Shown here one piece after another: positions 9,633-21,433 of a DNA stretch of 64,000 nucleotides. The position numbers and the translations under genes are program-made. The notes beneath the pieces were generated by a model. It was given only the letters and a program-made list of their open reading frames with translations. It was not told where the DNA came from and searched no databases. Origin of the DNA: an uncultured Gammaproteobacteria bacterium (GTDB taxonomy: Bacteria; Pseudomonadota; Gammaproteobacteria; Nitrosococcales; Methylophagaceae); the NCBI GenBank assembly GCA_905181885.1, contig CAJIZI010000001.1:248001-312000 (forward strand). The letters run 5' to 3'. The first letter of the stretch is position 1. Each line of letters begins with the position of its first letter.

Positions 9633-11121
9633 TTATTCCCTCTACCTTACAATTCAATTGACCTTGTTGTAATTGTACTTGGACAGATTGCCCAACCTTC
9701 ACAAACTCAGAATGACGTAAAATCGTACCTGTCTCACTATCTGTCGTAATACTATAGCCCCGCTCTAATGTATTTAGTGGACTTACTGCTGATAAGGTTC
9801 TGATCTGTTGATTGAAATGAGCCTGTTTCGCCCGTATCACTCCCACCACTGTGAGTTGTAATCTCGCTTCTAATTGCTCTATTTGAACTTGCTGCTGTTT
9901 CAGTAATGGTAGTGGCGATATTAATTTTAATCTTTGATTTAAAGCAAGATACTGGCCTGCCATTTTGGCATGATTATGCCTTATGCTTTGTCGTACTCTA
10001 CCCTGTAGATCCTTTAATTTATATCGCTGCGTTTCAATCTTTTCTCTTGGATGCTTGAGCCTTACTGACCAATAATTGAGCGTTAAAAAATGTTGCTGGA
10101 TAACTTGTTTAGATGCCTGATGCATTTGTTTCTCGAGTCTATCAAGTCTCTGCATTTGTTGATTAATAGCAATTTTAGGCTGGGGAAAACCCCGCTGCAA
10201 ATGTAGTAAATGACGCTCCTCATTCTGTAAGTAATGAGTCATCAACAATGTTAATCGTCGACAATGACCTTGTAATTTTTGCAACCACTGCTCTACATCC
10301 ACCACTGCTAACTCAGCAGCAACAGAAGGCGTTGGCGCCCGAACATCTGCCACAAAGTCTGCAATCGTAAAATCAACCTCATGCCCAACAGCACTAATGA
10401 CTGGAAGTCCGCAAGAAAAAATAGCTTGAGCCACCTTTTCTTCATTAAAGCTCCATAGGTCTTCTAATGAACCACCGCCACGACCCACTATTAATACATC
10501 ACACTCTTGACGCTGATCAGCTAAATAAATAGCGTCAGAAATTTGATTAGCTGATTCAGCACCTTGCACTAACACCGGGTAAATAATAACGTTTACATCA
10601 GGAAACCGTCGTCGAAGCACAGTCAATATATCATGCACCGCTGCTCCGTCAGGTGACGAAACCACACCAATAGCTTTAGGGATTTCTGGCAATAATTTTT
10701 TATTCTTATCATCGAAGAGGCCTGCTTCACCAAGCCTATGTTTTAAGGCATCATAGGCACGCTGTAATGCACCACTCCCCGCCTCTTCCATATGCTCAAC
10801 AACTAGTTGAAACTCACCACGGCCCTCATAAAGAGTAACGCGAACCCGTAATAATACTTTCATGCCGTTTTCGGGGGTGAAGCGTAATTGACGGTTACGA
10901 CCTTTAAACATTGCACACCGGACTTGCGCAGCTTCATCTTTTATTGTGAAGTAAATATGGCCTGATGCCGGCATAGCCAAATTTGACATCTCACCTTCAA
11001 CCCACAATAGAGGAAAACTACCTTCAAGCACACCGCGGCTCTCACGTACCAATCGTGAAACTGCGTAAATATCTTTAACTGGGCGTTTTGCTAAATTAGA
11101 ATGACTATCTGATACTGGCAA
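9622..11121 (-). CDS. xseA: Exodeoxyribonuclease VII large subunit XseA
   Basis: 499 residues. The N-terminal OB domain (VKDIYAVSRLVRESRGVLEGSFPLLWVEGEMSN region) and the catalytic core with SPDGAAVHDIL, GRGGGSLEDLW and SAVGHEVDFTIADFVAD are clear, followed by a long coiled coil and the C-terminal LERGYSI segment. It is longer than E. coli XseA (456) because of the coiled coil. TTG is used as start, with GGAGGG 8 nt upstream. The small subunit xseB is not nearby. Confidence 0.95.
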   Translation of the reverse strand: MPVSDSHSNLAKRPVKDIYAVSRLVRESRGVLEGSFPLLWVEGEMSNLAMPASGHIYFTIKDEAAQVRCAMFKGRNRQLRFTPENGMKVLLRVRVTLYEGRGEFQLVVEHMEEAGSGALQRAYDALKHRLGEAGLFDDKNKKLLPEIPKAIGVVSSPDGAAVHDILTVLRRRFPDVNVIIYPVLVQGAESANQISDAIYLADQRQECDVLIVGRGGGSLEDLWSFNEEKVAQAIFSCGLPVISAVGHEVDFTIADFVADVRAPTPSVAAELAVVDVEQWLQKLQGHCRRLTLLMTHYLQNEERHLLHLQRGFPQPKIAINQQMQRLDRLEKQMHQASKQVIQQHFLTLNYWSVRLKHPREKIETQRYKLKDLQGRVRQSIRHNHAKMAGQYLALNQRLKLISPLPLLKQQQVQIEQLEARLQLTVVGVIRAKQAHFNQQIRTLSAVSPLNTLERGYSITTDSETGTILRHSEFVKVGQSVQVQLQQGQLNCKVEGINDD

Positions 11122-11239
11122 AGCTCTGAACCCTCCAAAAAATTAACATTTCATCAATCGTCAATAAAACTCACATATCGCAGAGCCTATCAATGATTTG
11201 TTAAAAATCCAATAATATGACAGGACTCTATATCATTTC

Positions 11240-11248
11240 TGGTATAAT
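11240..11248 (+). promoter_or_regulatory. Extended -10 promoter element of guaB
   Basis: TGGTATAAT at 11240-11248 is a perfect extended -10 (TGnTATAAT), 39 nt before the guaB ATG. A -35 match is weak (TGACAG about 19 nt upstream), as is usual for extended -10 promoters. Confidence 0.6.
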
Positions 11249-11269
11249 TAATGGTCAATATTACAGTAA

Positions 11270-12751
<1,482 letters not shown>

Positions 12752-12827
12752 TTTTTTTCACAAACTTTAAGCACGCTGTAGATTATCTTCAGCGCGTATT
12801 GTTCACTTTGTTTCATCAGAGAGCGTC

Positions 12828-14405
12828 ATGACGAGTAATATCCATAACCACCGTATTCTTATTATCGATTTTGGCTCGCAGTATTCCCAGCTCATTGCCC
12901 GAAGAATTCGTGAAGCCGGTGTTTATTGTGAATTGCGCGACCCCGATATTAGTGATGCCGATATTATTGCCTATTCACCCAGAGGCATTATCTTATCAGG
13001 TGGCCCTGACTCAACTATTAGCGACGCTGCACCCAATGCGCCCAAAGCGGTATTCACTTGCGGTGTGCCTGTTCTTGGTATCTGTTATGGCATGCAAATA
13101 ATGGCCAAACAGCTAGGAGGTCAGGTCGAACCCTCTACTCACCGTGAATTTGGTTACGCTCAAATTCGTGCCCACGGTCATTCTAATTTATTACGAGAAA
13201 TTCAAGACCATACTACCTCAGAAGGTTATGGTTTATTAGATGTCTGGATGAGTCATGGTGATCGTGTCACAGAACTGCCTGAAAACTTCAAAGTAATTGC
13301 TAGCTCAGAGAGCGCTCCATTTTCAGGTATGGCTAATGAAGAAAAAGGCTTTTACGGAGTTCAGTTTCATCCTGAAGTAACCCACACCATACAAGGTCAA
13401 GCTATTATTTCGCGCTTCTTAACTGAAATTTGCCACTGCGATACCTTATGGACTTCAGAAAAAATAATCCAAGACAGTATAAAAACCATATGCAAACAAG
13501 TTGGTAATGACCATGTCTTACTTGGACTATCCGGAGGAGTAGACTCATCTGTTGTCGCGGCTTTATTACATAAAGCCATCGGTTTGCAATTAACATGTGT
13601 TTTTGTCGATAATGGCCTCCTCCGTGAAAATGAAGGCGATGAGGTCATGGCCATGTTCGCCAAGAATATGGGATTAAAAGTCATCCGAGTCGATGCTGAA
13701 CAGCGCTTTTTGAGCCAACTCACTGGTGTAAATGACCCAGAAACCAAACGCAAAATTATTGGCCGCATATTTGTTGAAGTATTCGAAGAAGAGTCTAATA
13801 AGATTAAGAATGTTAAATGGCTTGCCCAAGGCACTATCTACCCTGATGTGATCGAATCTGCTGCCGCCAAAACAGGTAAGGCACAAGTAATCAAAAGTCA
13901 TCACAATGTCGGCGGCCTTCCTGAGCATATGAAATTAGCACTCTTAGAGCCGCTACGAGAACTATTCAAAGATGAAGTGCGAAAACTCGGGGTTGCACTT
14001 GGATTACCAAAAGAAATGGTCTATCGCCACCCCTTCCCGGGGCCCGGTTTAGGCGTTCGGATCCTAGGTGAAGTTAAAAAAGAATATGCCGATCTCCTAA
14101 GAAAAGCCGATAGAATCTTTATTGAGGAACTCTACAATCACGATCTGTACGATAAAATAAGTCAGGCTTTCGTGGTCTTTTTACCCGTTAAATCAGTTGG
14201 TGTTATGGGTGATGGCCGTCGTTATGATTATGTAGTATCACTACGTGCTGTTGAAACAATCGACTTCATGACTGCACGATGGGCTCATTTGCCATACAGC
14301 TTCTTAGGCCTTGTATCCAATCGTATTATTAATGAAGTTAATGGTATCTCTCGTGTTACTTATGATATTTCAGGTAAACCACCCGCCACTATTGAGTGGG
14401 AGTAA
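12828..14405 (+). CDS. guaA: GMP synthase (glutamine-hydrolysing)
   Basis: 525 residues. The N-terminal class I amidotransferase domain shows the nucleophile elbow GICYGMQ and the FHPEV histidine/glutamate pair; the ATP-pyrophosphatase domain shows the P-loop LSGGVDSSV; the C-terminal dimerisation domain has [15 protein letters not shown] and ends in KPPATIEWE. It converts XMP to GMP downstream of GuaB. No frame problem. About 185 nt of AT-rich DNA follow before the TPR array. Confidence 0.98.
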   Translation: MTSNIHNHRILIIDFGSQYSQLIARRIREAGVYCELRDPDISDADIIAYSPRGIILSGGPDSTISDAAPNAPKAVFTCGVPVLGICYGMQIMAKQLGGQVEPSTHREFGYAQIRAHGHSNLLREIQDHTTSEGYGLLDVWMSHGDRVTELPENFKVIASSESAPFSGMANEEKGFYGVQFHPEVTHTIQGQAIISRFLTEICHCDTLWTSEKIIQDSIKTICKQVGNDHVLLGLSGGVDSSVVAALLHKAIGLQLTCVFVDNGLLRENEGDEVMAMFAKNMGLKVIRVDAEQRFLSQLTGVNDPETKRKIIGRIFVEVFEEESNKIKNVKWLAQGTIYPDVIESAAAKTGKAQVIKSHHNVGGLPEHMKLALLEPLRELFKDEVRKLGVALGLPKEMVYRHPFPGPGLGVRILGEVKKEYADLLRKADRIFIEELYNHDLYDKISQAFVVFLPVKSVGVMGDGRRYDYVVSLRAVETIDFMTARWAHLPYSFLGLVSNRIINEVNGISRVTYDISGKPPATIEWE

Positions 14406-14589
14406 TTATTTAAGCATAAGTCATTGATGTTATTATAATAGTTACTTATACAAAACTTTCACAAAAAATATAACCGATGATTTAACTGAAAATATCTCTT
14501 ACAGTTACACAGATATAGAAAAAAATAGATGTGGTACGAATTAAAACGCGTCTTTATAGCAATTACGAAGCAGAGTTTAAGGGCTTTCA

Positions 14590-16660
14590 ATGGAACTAAC
14601 GATTGACGAAGCACTGCAGCAGGCTGTTGCAGCACATAAAGAAGGTAAGCTTCAAGATGCTGAACGTCTCTATCGAGCTATTCTAGCAGTCTCATCCTTT
14701 GCACATCCAGATGCCAACCATAACCTAGGCATGTTATTAGCCTCTCCGTGAATAAGGCTGATGCAGCGTTGCCGTTATTTAAAACTGCTCTTGAAGCCAA
14801 TCCAAAGATAGAACAGTTTTGGCTGAGCTATATTGACGCTCTTATCAAAGAAAAGCAGTTTGATAATGCTAAGCAAGTTCTTGAACAGGCAAAAAAGCAG
14901 GGAGTGGCTAGAGATAAAGTTAGATGCTTCGAAGCTCAAATCACAACAACAACTCAAGTAAACGAGCCTAAATTAGCTGTGCAAAAGAAAAGCCTACATT
15001 GTCGAGAAGCGCAAGAAATTAGCTGAACAAAAAAAGCAGAAGAAGGCAAAAAAACAAAACTTAAAGTATCAGTCCATCTCAGCAAAATAAATAGTCTTTT
15101 AGAGCATTATCAAAACGGGCGATATGATGATGCTGAGAAGTTAGCAATATCCATCACTCAACAATTTCCCAAACATCAATTTGGCTGGAAAGTACTTGGC
15201 GCTGTACTCAAACAAACTGGCAGATAAGTGAGTCATTAGTTGCCAATGAAAAAGCTGTGAATTAGCTCCTCAAGATGCCGAAGCCCACAGCAACTTGGGT
15301 AACACGCTCAAGAACTAGGAAGATTAGACGAGGCTGAAGCAAGCTATACGCAAGCGATAGCGTTGAAACCTGACTATGCCGAAGCCCACTAGCAACTTGG
15401 GTAACACGCTCCAAGAACTAGGCAGATTAGACGAAGCTGAAGCAAGCTATACACAAGCGATAGCGTTGAAACCTGACTATGCCGAAGCCCACAGCAACTT
15501 GGGTAACACGCTCAAAGAACTAGGCAGATTAGACGAGGCTGAAGCAAGCTATACACAAGCGATAGCGTTGAAACCTGACTATGCCGAAGCCCACAGCAAC
15601 TTGGGTAACACGCTCAAAGAACTGGGCAGATTAGATGAGGCTGAAGCAAGCTATACACAAGCGATAGCCTTGAAGCCTGACTTTGCCGAAGCCACAATAA
15701 CTTGGGTACACGTTCAGAGAACTAGGTAGATTAGACGAGGCTGAAGCAAGCTATACACAGGCGATAGCATTGAAACCTGACTATGCCGGTGCATTAGGAA
15801 TAGATGGGTTTATTATTCAGCCAAAAACGATACGAAGCTGCATCTAAAGGATGCCGACTTATGTATTGCCAAAGGTGCTAGAGAACTTGATTTGACTACT
15901 CTGTATGCTTTAGGACAAATAGATAGAATTTATAAAAGAATTGAAACTCAATCTAAAATGATGGTGAAAATATAAGTATTGCTGCTTTCGCAGCTTTTTT
16001 TTCTGAATCAGAGAAAAAACAAAACGCCTATCAATTTTTGTCCTAACCCGATGGACTTCATATATGTTTCAAATTTGTCATCTCATCTTAAAGATTCTGA
16101 TGTTATATAACAGAACTAATTAAGGAGCTTGGATAAAGTTGAAACTGTTTGGGAGCCTCATGGAAGCTACTAAAGTGGCTTTCAACACTCATGGCATGAA
16201 TTTATTTGAAAGTCCGTCAGAAAAAATTGCTCAACTTAAGTCAATTATCATTGATGAAGCTAGACTCTTATTACTAAAATTTCAAAATGAATCTTGCTCT
16301 TATATTAAAAAATGGCCTTCGAAATAATTTTATGGCTGGCATGTTGTTTTGAAGCAGCAAGGACATCAAGACCGCACACATTCATCCTGACTGGATGGTT
16401 AAGTGGAGTTATTTATTTGAAAGTTGTTCCACCTCTAGGAAAAGATGAAGGTGCAATTGAATTCAGCTTAAATGTCTACCAATTACTCAGGTTTAGACTC
16501 ACCTAAATTAACGTATCAACCAGAATTAGGTGATATAGTTTTTTTCCCTTCTTCTCTCCACCACAGGACTATTCCTTTCACAACAGATGCCGATAGAATT
16601 ATTGTTTCGTTCGACTTAATTCCAAAAGTAGCCGAACACCGGGGTGCGAGACTTACTTAA
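14590..16660 (+). pseudogene. TPR repeat/2OG-Fe(II) oxygenase gene, copy 1, many frame breaks
   Basis: A long gene that can be followed only by switching frames. ATG 14590, after a TTTAAGGG ribosome site, starts an N-terminal module (QQAVAAHKEGKLQDAERLYR) broken by TGA at 14749; it continues in another frame from about 14748 (ALPLFKTALEANPKIEQFWL). Then come five TPR units of about 102 nt (15274-15781). A C-terminal part at 15800-16660 resembles a putative 2OG-Fe(II) oxygenase: pieces WEPHG, GWLSGVIYLKV, LTYQPELGDIVFFPSSLHHR and TDADRIIVSFDL lie in different frames. The TPR plus 2OG-oxygenase architecture is known in marine proteobacteria; the substrate is unknown. At least eight frame changes are needed, so it is non-functional as read or the sequence is poor here. 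Confidence 0.75.
15274..15781 (+). repeat. Tandem 102-nt TPR-coding repeat, block 1 (five units)
   Basis: Units start at 15274, 15375, 15478, 15580 and 15682, with lengths 101, 103, 102, 102 and 100 nt. Each encodes a 34-residue TPR (AEAHSNLG...KELGRLDEAEASY...IALKP). Only the third and fourth are an exact multiple of three. The deviations are single bases gained or lost, such as CACTAGC for CACAGC and CTCAAGAAC for CTCAAAGAAC. Confidence 0.9.
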
Positions 16661-16888
16661 AAACAAAAAAGTTAACACTTGCAAGCCAAGTTAACTTCCC
16701 AAAAACGAACAAAATGGGTAAACAAAGGTTAACTCAATGGTTAAAACTCTCGGACTTGAAACAACATACTATTTGAACCCCGTAAAAACTGATAAAATTG
16801 TTACATCTAAAATAAGATGCGGTAAGCATGCTATACAAGTAAAAATAGGCAGTTACGACATGTACGAAGCCACATTTAAGGGTGTTTA

Positions 16889-18227
16889 ATGAAACTAAAA
16901 ATTGATCAATCATTGCAGCAGGCTGTTGCAGCACATAAAGAAGGTAAGGTTCAGGATGCAGAACGTCTTTACCGAGCTATCTTACAGTCCCAACCTAATA
17001 AACCCTGACGCTAACCATAACCTAGGCGTATTAGCAGTCTCTGTTAATAAAGCTGATGCGGCATTGCCATTATTTAAAACTGCTCTCGAAGCTAATCCAA
17101 AGATAGAACAGTTTTGGCTGAGCTACATTGATGCACTTATAAAAGAAAAGCAGTTTGATAATGCTAAGCAAGTCTCTTGAGCAGGCGAAAACGCAGGGTG
17201 TGGCTGAAGAAAAATTAAATGTCTTGAGGCACAACTCTCGCCTAAAACTCAAATACGAAAATGTTAATAGTGCAAGCCCATCTCAGCAACAACTCAGTAG
17301 TCTTTTAGAGTACTATCAGAACGGGCGATTTAGATGACGCAGAAAAGCTAGCGGTATCTATTACTCAACGAGTTTCCCAAACATCAATTTGGCTGGAAAG
17401 TACTAGGCGCAGTATTAGGGCAAACAGGCAGAAAGTCTGAAGCCGTAGATGCTAATCAGACAGCAGTTGCATTATCTCCTCAAGATGCCGAAGCCCACAG
17501 CAACTTGGGTGCACGCTCAAAGAACTAGGCAGATTAGACGAAGTCTGAAGCAAGCTATAGGCAAGCGATAGCGTTGAAACCTGACTTTGCCGAAGCCCAC
17601 AGCAACTTGGGTAACACGCTCCAAGAACTAGGCAGATTAGACGAAGCTGAAGCAAGCTATACACAAGCGATAGCGTTGAAAGCCTGACTATGCCGAAGCC
17701 CACAGCAACTTGGGTATCACGCTCAAAGAACTAGGAAGATTAGACGAAGCTGAAGCAAGCTATAAGCAAGCGATAGCGTTGAAACCTGACTTTGCCGAAG
17801 CCCACAGCAACTTGGGTAGTCACGCTCAAAGAACTAGGCAGATTAGACGAAGCTGAAGCAAGCTATAAACAAGCGATAGCGTTGAAGCCTGACTTTGCCG
17901 AAGCCCACAGCAACTTGGGTGTCACGCTCAAAGAACTAGGCAGATTAGACGAAGCTGAAGCAAGCTATAGCAAGCGATAGCGTTGAAACCTGACTTTGCC
18001 GAAGCCCACAGCAACTTGGGAGTCACGCTCAAGAACTAGGCAGATTAGACGAAGCTCTAGCAAGCTATACGCGTGCAATAGCTTTGAAACCTGACTTTGT
18101 CGAGGCCCATACTAACTTGGGTAAAGTGCTATTACAAATAGGTTGCCATCGAAAAGGGCTTGATGAACTAGCAATAGGTAGTGGCATTATTACATTTGAT
18201 TTAAAATATGGGCTTTCTATAATATGA
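16889..18227 (+). pseudogene. TPR repeat protein gene, copy 2, many frame breaks
   Basis: ATG 16889 follows the same TTTAAGGG ribosome site as copy 1, and the first 140 codons are near-identical to it (SLQQAVAAHKEGKVQDAERL, ALPLFKTALEANPKIEQFWL). Frame changes occur near 17000, 17172, 17330 and 17370. Six TPR units (17484-18095) and a seventh degenerate one follow, then GKVLLQIGCHRKGLDELAIG and a stop at 18225-18227. Unlike copy 1 it has no fused oxygenase; a separate oxygenase ORF begins 10 nt later. It is probably a duplicate of copy 1 with a replaced 3' end. Confidence 0.75.
17484..18095 (+). repeat. Tandem 102-nt TPR-coding repeat, block 2 (six units)
   Basis: Units start at 17484, 17586, 17689, 17791, 17894 and 17995; lengths are 102, 103, 102, 103, 101 and 101 nt. 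The first unit has a one-base loss (GGGTGCACG) and a one-base gain (GAAGTCTGAAG) that cancel. Other changes are TTGAAAGCC (+1), GGGTAGTCACG (+1) and GCTATAGCAAGC (-1). The units are nearly identical to those in block 1. Confidence 0.9.
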
Positions 18228-18237
18228 GAGGATTTTC

Positions 18238-18841
18238 ATGGAAATAGTAACTTTACCAAAACAAAAATTAGCTCCGAATTTCATTGGTTCATGGATAATT
18301 AACTCCCCTTCCGTATGTGATGAGTTAATTACTTATTTTGAGGAAAATAAAAACAAACAAAAGAAAGGCCTTACTGCTATTGAGGAAAATAAAGACATTA
18401 AAAATTGTATTGATATTTCAATATTACCAAAAGAAATAAAATTACCTGGCAATGAGGTCTTTGAAAAATACTTTCATAACCTATTCTCTTGCTACGAAGA
18501 ATATGTCGTTCAATGGCCTTTTTTGACTCAATTCGCCCAAGATCGAAATTGGTAAGTTCAATTTTGGAAGATATCAGAAAGGGCAGCACTTCCAAAGAAT
18601 GCATACGGAGAGGGATAGTTTGAAGAACCTCCATCGCGCCTTGGCATGGATGACATACCTAAATGATGTTGATATAAAAGATGGTGGGGCAACATTCTTT
18701 AGTCATTATGGCCTAGAGGTACAACCAAGGAAGGGCCTGACATTAATCTGGCCTGCTGAGTGGACACATGCACACAGAGGTAACATCCTGCAGGCAGATT
18801 CTAAGTATATTATTACCGGTTGGATGCATTTAAGGAAATAA
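18238..18841 (+). pseudogene. 2-oxoglutarate/Fe(II) oxygenase (prolyl-hydroxylase-like), split by a frameshift
   Basis: ATG 18238 has a good GAGAGGA site and opens 105 residues ending at 18555; the neighbouring frame carries on from about 18551 (GKFNFGRYQKGQHF) to 18841. One extra base near 18548 explains the break. The second part shows the double-stranded beta-helix features: HTERDS (metal histidine plus acidic residue region), LAWMTYLNDVDIKDGGATFF, and WPAEWTHAHRGN with the distal histidine and KYIITGW. About 200 residues in total. These enzymes hydroxylate proteins or small molecules; here the target is unknown. It lies 10 nt after the TPR gene, suggesting a functional pair. Confidence 0.75.
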
Positions 18842-18921
18842 GTGATACATAGTTATGAGCAGTCAGTAATTAATTAATTAATTAAAACAAAAAGAAAAAA
18901 TATGTGCCTATACATTGCTCA

Positions 18922-19085
18922 ATGGAACTAACTATTGAAGAATTATTGCAGCAGCGTATTTCGGCACATAAATTAAGGTAAGGCACAAGGTGAAAACATC
19001 TTTATCACCTATTTTAAAACCCCTGTTAACACATTCCGATGCTAATCATAACTTAGCTCTACTAGCAGTTTCTGTTAATATAGTA
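18922..19085 (+). pseudogene. Relic of a third TPR-gene N-terminus
   Basis: ATG 18922 begins MELTIEELLQQRISAHK, similar to copies 1 and 2, but hits a stop after 19 codons. Further on, one frame reads HSDANHNLALLAVSVN (19036-19083), matching the same place in the other copies. The remainder of the gene is absent before the next gene at 19131. It is a truncated duplicate. Confidence 0.7.
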
Positions 19086-19130
19086 TTGATTATGTCATTA
19101 AAATAAGTAGTAACGAGCCAAGGGGTTACC

Positions 19131-19538
19131 ATGGGAAAACTTTCAATCGCACTAAAAGAGGCAATCGTGAAAGCAGAGCTTTATCCCTTAGCCACTGCTT
19201 CCAGCTCGGGTTTACCCAATGTTATCCCTATCAAACTTGTTTTCATTGAAAATGATAATGAACTTTGGCTCGTAGATAATTTTATGACAAAAACATTACA
19301 AAACCTTCAACAAAATCCTGCTGCAGCTCTCAATATCCTGATTCCAGATGAAAAAATATCTTATCAAATAAAAGGGCATACCCGTATCGAGACAGAAGGT
19401 GAAAATTACAATCGCATGAGAGAAACGGTACTCAAAGCTAATCCCGATCACCCAGCTAAATCACTAGTTATCATGCATATCACCGAAATATTTGACTGTT
19501 GGCCAGGGAGTACAATTGGCAATCGTCTAGATAATTGA
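19131..19538 (+). CDS. Pyridoxamine 5'-phosphate oxidase-family (FMN-binding split barrel) protein
   Basis: 135 residues. The pattern YPLATASSSGLPNVIPIKLVF followed by LWLVDNFMTKTLQNLQQNP is typical of small PPOX-like split-barrel flavoproteins (COG3576/PNPOx-like). These bind FMN or F420-like cofactors; the reaction is not predictable. GGGGTT lies near the start. Single intact frame, isolated between the TPR relic and the DUF1499 gene. Confidence 0.8.
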   Translation: MGKLSIALKEAIVKAELYPLATASSSGLPNVIPIKLVFIENDNELWLVDNFMTKTLQNLQQNPAAALNILIPDEKISYQIKGHTRIETEGENYNRMRETVLKANPDHPAKSLVIMHITEIFDCWPGSTIGNRLDN

Positions 19539-19563
19539 TAGTGTTTTGAGAGACATCACTAAA

Positions 19564-20039
19564 ATGATAATTACAGCTATACTCATTGGCATAAGCATTC
19601 TATTTATCATGGCGTGGTTATCAGAATCAGGAGCCTACGCCAGTGGTTAACAGTAGTTTCCTTAAACCTTGTCCCAATAAACCAAATTGCGTATGTAGCG
19701 AATATATCGATGATACAGAACACTACATAGAACCGTTAAGCCTTTCTACAAAACAGTTATCTAAAGCAATTAATTACATAAAGATCAGTGTACAAAGTTT
19801 AGGAGGGAAAATACTAACTGATGAGAATGACTTACCTGGCCGCAACTTTCTCTTCCTCCTTCTTTGGCTTTATTGACGATGTCGAGTTCAGAGTAGATAC
19901 ACAAAATCAACTCATTCACATTCGCTCAGCAGCACGGTTAGGTTACAGTGATTTTGGAGTCAACAAAAAAAGAGTAAATAATTTAAAAACAATCATTCGC
20001 CAACAATTAGATCAAGTAGACAAAAATTCTTCCAATTAA
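19564..20039 (+). pseudogene. DUF1499 protein, apparently broken by two frame changes
   Basis: Three overlapping pieces read as one DUF1499 protein. ATG 19564 encodes a 28-residue hydrophobic anchor (ILIGISILFIMAWL) ending at 19650. A second frame from GTG 19643 gives PCPNKPNCVCS, the family's conserved N-terminal motif. A third frame (19830-20039) gives SSFFGFIDDVEFRVD, IHIRSAARLGYSDFGVNKKRV, the family's C-terminal signature. Each junction needs one base removed (near 19645 and 19835). About 157 residues if joined, normal for the family, whose function is unknown. Alternatively the short first ORF is a separate coupled membrane peptide. Confidence 0.75.
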
Positions 20040-20060
20040 CAATATTTTCAGGATCCCTTA

Positions 20061-20567
20061 GTGACTAATAACGATATTTTACGCCGCCTTCGGTACACTC
20101 TAAATCTAAACGATGATACCGTCATAAAAATATTCTCACATGTTGAACAGTCTGTAACACGCGAACAAATAAGCAACTGGCTCAAAAAAGAGGATGACCC
20201 TAATTATCACAACTGTAATGACAATCAGCTCACACACTTTCTTGATGGCTTAATTTCTGAGCGGCGAGGGAAAAAAGAAGGCCCGCTGACCAAATCTGAA
20301 AAAAAACTCAATAATAATCTTATTTTTACAAAGCTAAAAATTGCCTTTAACCTAAAAGCGGAAGATGTACTAGATATACTCGCTTTAGCTGATCTGAGCA
20401 TAAGTAAACATGAGCTCAGTGCTTTTTTTAGAAAAAAAAGCCATAAACATTATCGTATCTGCAAGGATCAAATTTTACGCAACTTTCTAATGGGACTGCA
20501 ACTCAAATTTCGCCCACCAACTCCCACAGAAGAAGCATTTAACTGGCCTGAAAAAACTGACTCATAA
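20061..20567 (+). CDS. DUF1456 (YehS-like) protein
   Basis: 168 residues starting at GTG 20061 after an AGGATCC site. It contains two copies of the DUF1456 module: NDILRRLRYTLNL...FLDGLISERRG and IFTKLKIAFNLKAEDVL...FLMGLQLKFR. YehS is a conserved soluble protein of unknown function. Similar two-module length to E. coli YehS (156). It follows the DUF1499 gene by 21 nt. Confidence 0.85.
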   Translation: MTNNDILRRLRYTLNLNDDTVIKIFSHVEQSVTREQISNWLKKEDDPNYHNCNDNQLTHFLDGLISERRGKKEGPLTKSEKKLNNNLIFTKLKIAFNLKAEDVLDILALADLSISKHELSAFFRKKSHKHYRICKDQILRNFLMGLQLKFRPPTPTEEAFNWPEKTDS

Positions 20568-20690
20568 GTTTTTCAACACTACTGCTAAGGCAACTCCTGA
20601 CAACACATTGTGATGTTCAACATATTCCTTTAGTATATCGATTGTATAAAAAATTAAATCATTGACTATAATCTTATCCCGGGGCTTCCT

Positions 20691-21422
20691 TTGACTAACC
20701 TTTTTTCAATCAAAACACTACGAACAACATTTACTATTCTCTGCATAGGACTCCTATCAGCATGCGCATCAACCTCCAACCCATCTTCAGCCGGAGATGT
20801 TAGTTTTGGCGAGTACCCTCAAAACTATAAAAACATCGTTAAAGACTTTCTTAAAAAACAACCGACAAGAACACCGGTTGACCTTGAAAAAATAGAATTT
20901 TTAAACGAACCCAATAAATTTATTTCTAGCCAGTTTAACCAAGACAAATTCGGCTATCGTTCTTGTATTATTGCTTATGGACAAAGTGCACGTCGAGAAC
21001 TCCGCTCTCATTTCTTTTTAATAAATGACGGCAAGGTGACTCAACACCTTCACGATTCTGGTTTAGTGCAGCTATCTAATGAATTTTGTAACATTGAAAT
21101 GTTTGCTTTGGAAAGTAGGCTTGCTTCTGTTGCCCCATCAGAGGACATCGATGAAAATGGCTTTAAATACATTACTTGTAATACAGAAAGCGGTAATGAA
21201 GTCTTCTTTGCACTTAATACTGATAATCATCAATTACTTCAACAGCATGATGGTCAGCTCGTTGCTAGTTTTGATATCACAGAACTAACGGATACCTTTA
21301 TAGTCGCTGAATCGGGACAACATCGTATTTCGATCAACCGTGTATCTGGCACCCTAATACACCAGCATAACGATGAAGAAGTTAAAGCAAGCTGTAGATT
21401 AAGTAACAAACAACAGTTCTAA
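20691..21422 (+). CDS. Lipoprotein of unknown function
   Basis: 243 residues from TTG 20691 (GGGGC about 8 nt upstream). The N-terminus is a clear lipoprotein signal: hydrophobic run then LLSACAS, with Cys about residue 25. The mature part is polar and contains RSCIIAYGQSARRELRSHFF and four or five further cysteines. No domain was recognised. It probably sits in the cell envelope. It is followed by a stem-loop and lies convergent to gnd. Confidence 0.7.
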   Translation: MTNLFSIKTLRTTFTILCIGLLSACASTSNPSSAGDVSFGEYPQNYKNIVKDFLKKQPTRTPVDLEKIEFLNEPNKFISSQFNQDKFGYRSCIIAYGQSARRELRSHFFLINDGKVTQHLHDSGLVQLSNEFCNIEMFALESRLASVAPSEDIDENGFKYITCNTESGNEVFFALNTDNHQLLQQHDGQLVASFDITELTDTFIVAESGQHRISINRVSGTLIHQHNDEEVKASCRLSNKQQF

Positions 21423-21433
21423 TGAAATATTTA

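Noticed and set aside
12785..12812. Terminator between guaB and guaA
   Set aside because: Only a weak CGCTG/CAGCG stem with no T-tract; the genes are more likely co-transcribed.
15274..18095. CRISPR-like tandem repeats
   Set aside because: Units are 102 nt, contiguous, without spacers, and encode 34-residue TPR motifs.
14590..19085. Insertion sequence or prophage at the TPR array
   Set aside because: No transposase, integrase, terminal inverted repeats or target duplications were found around the array.
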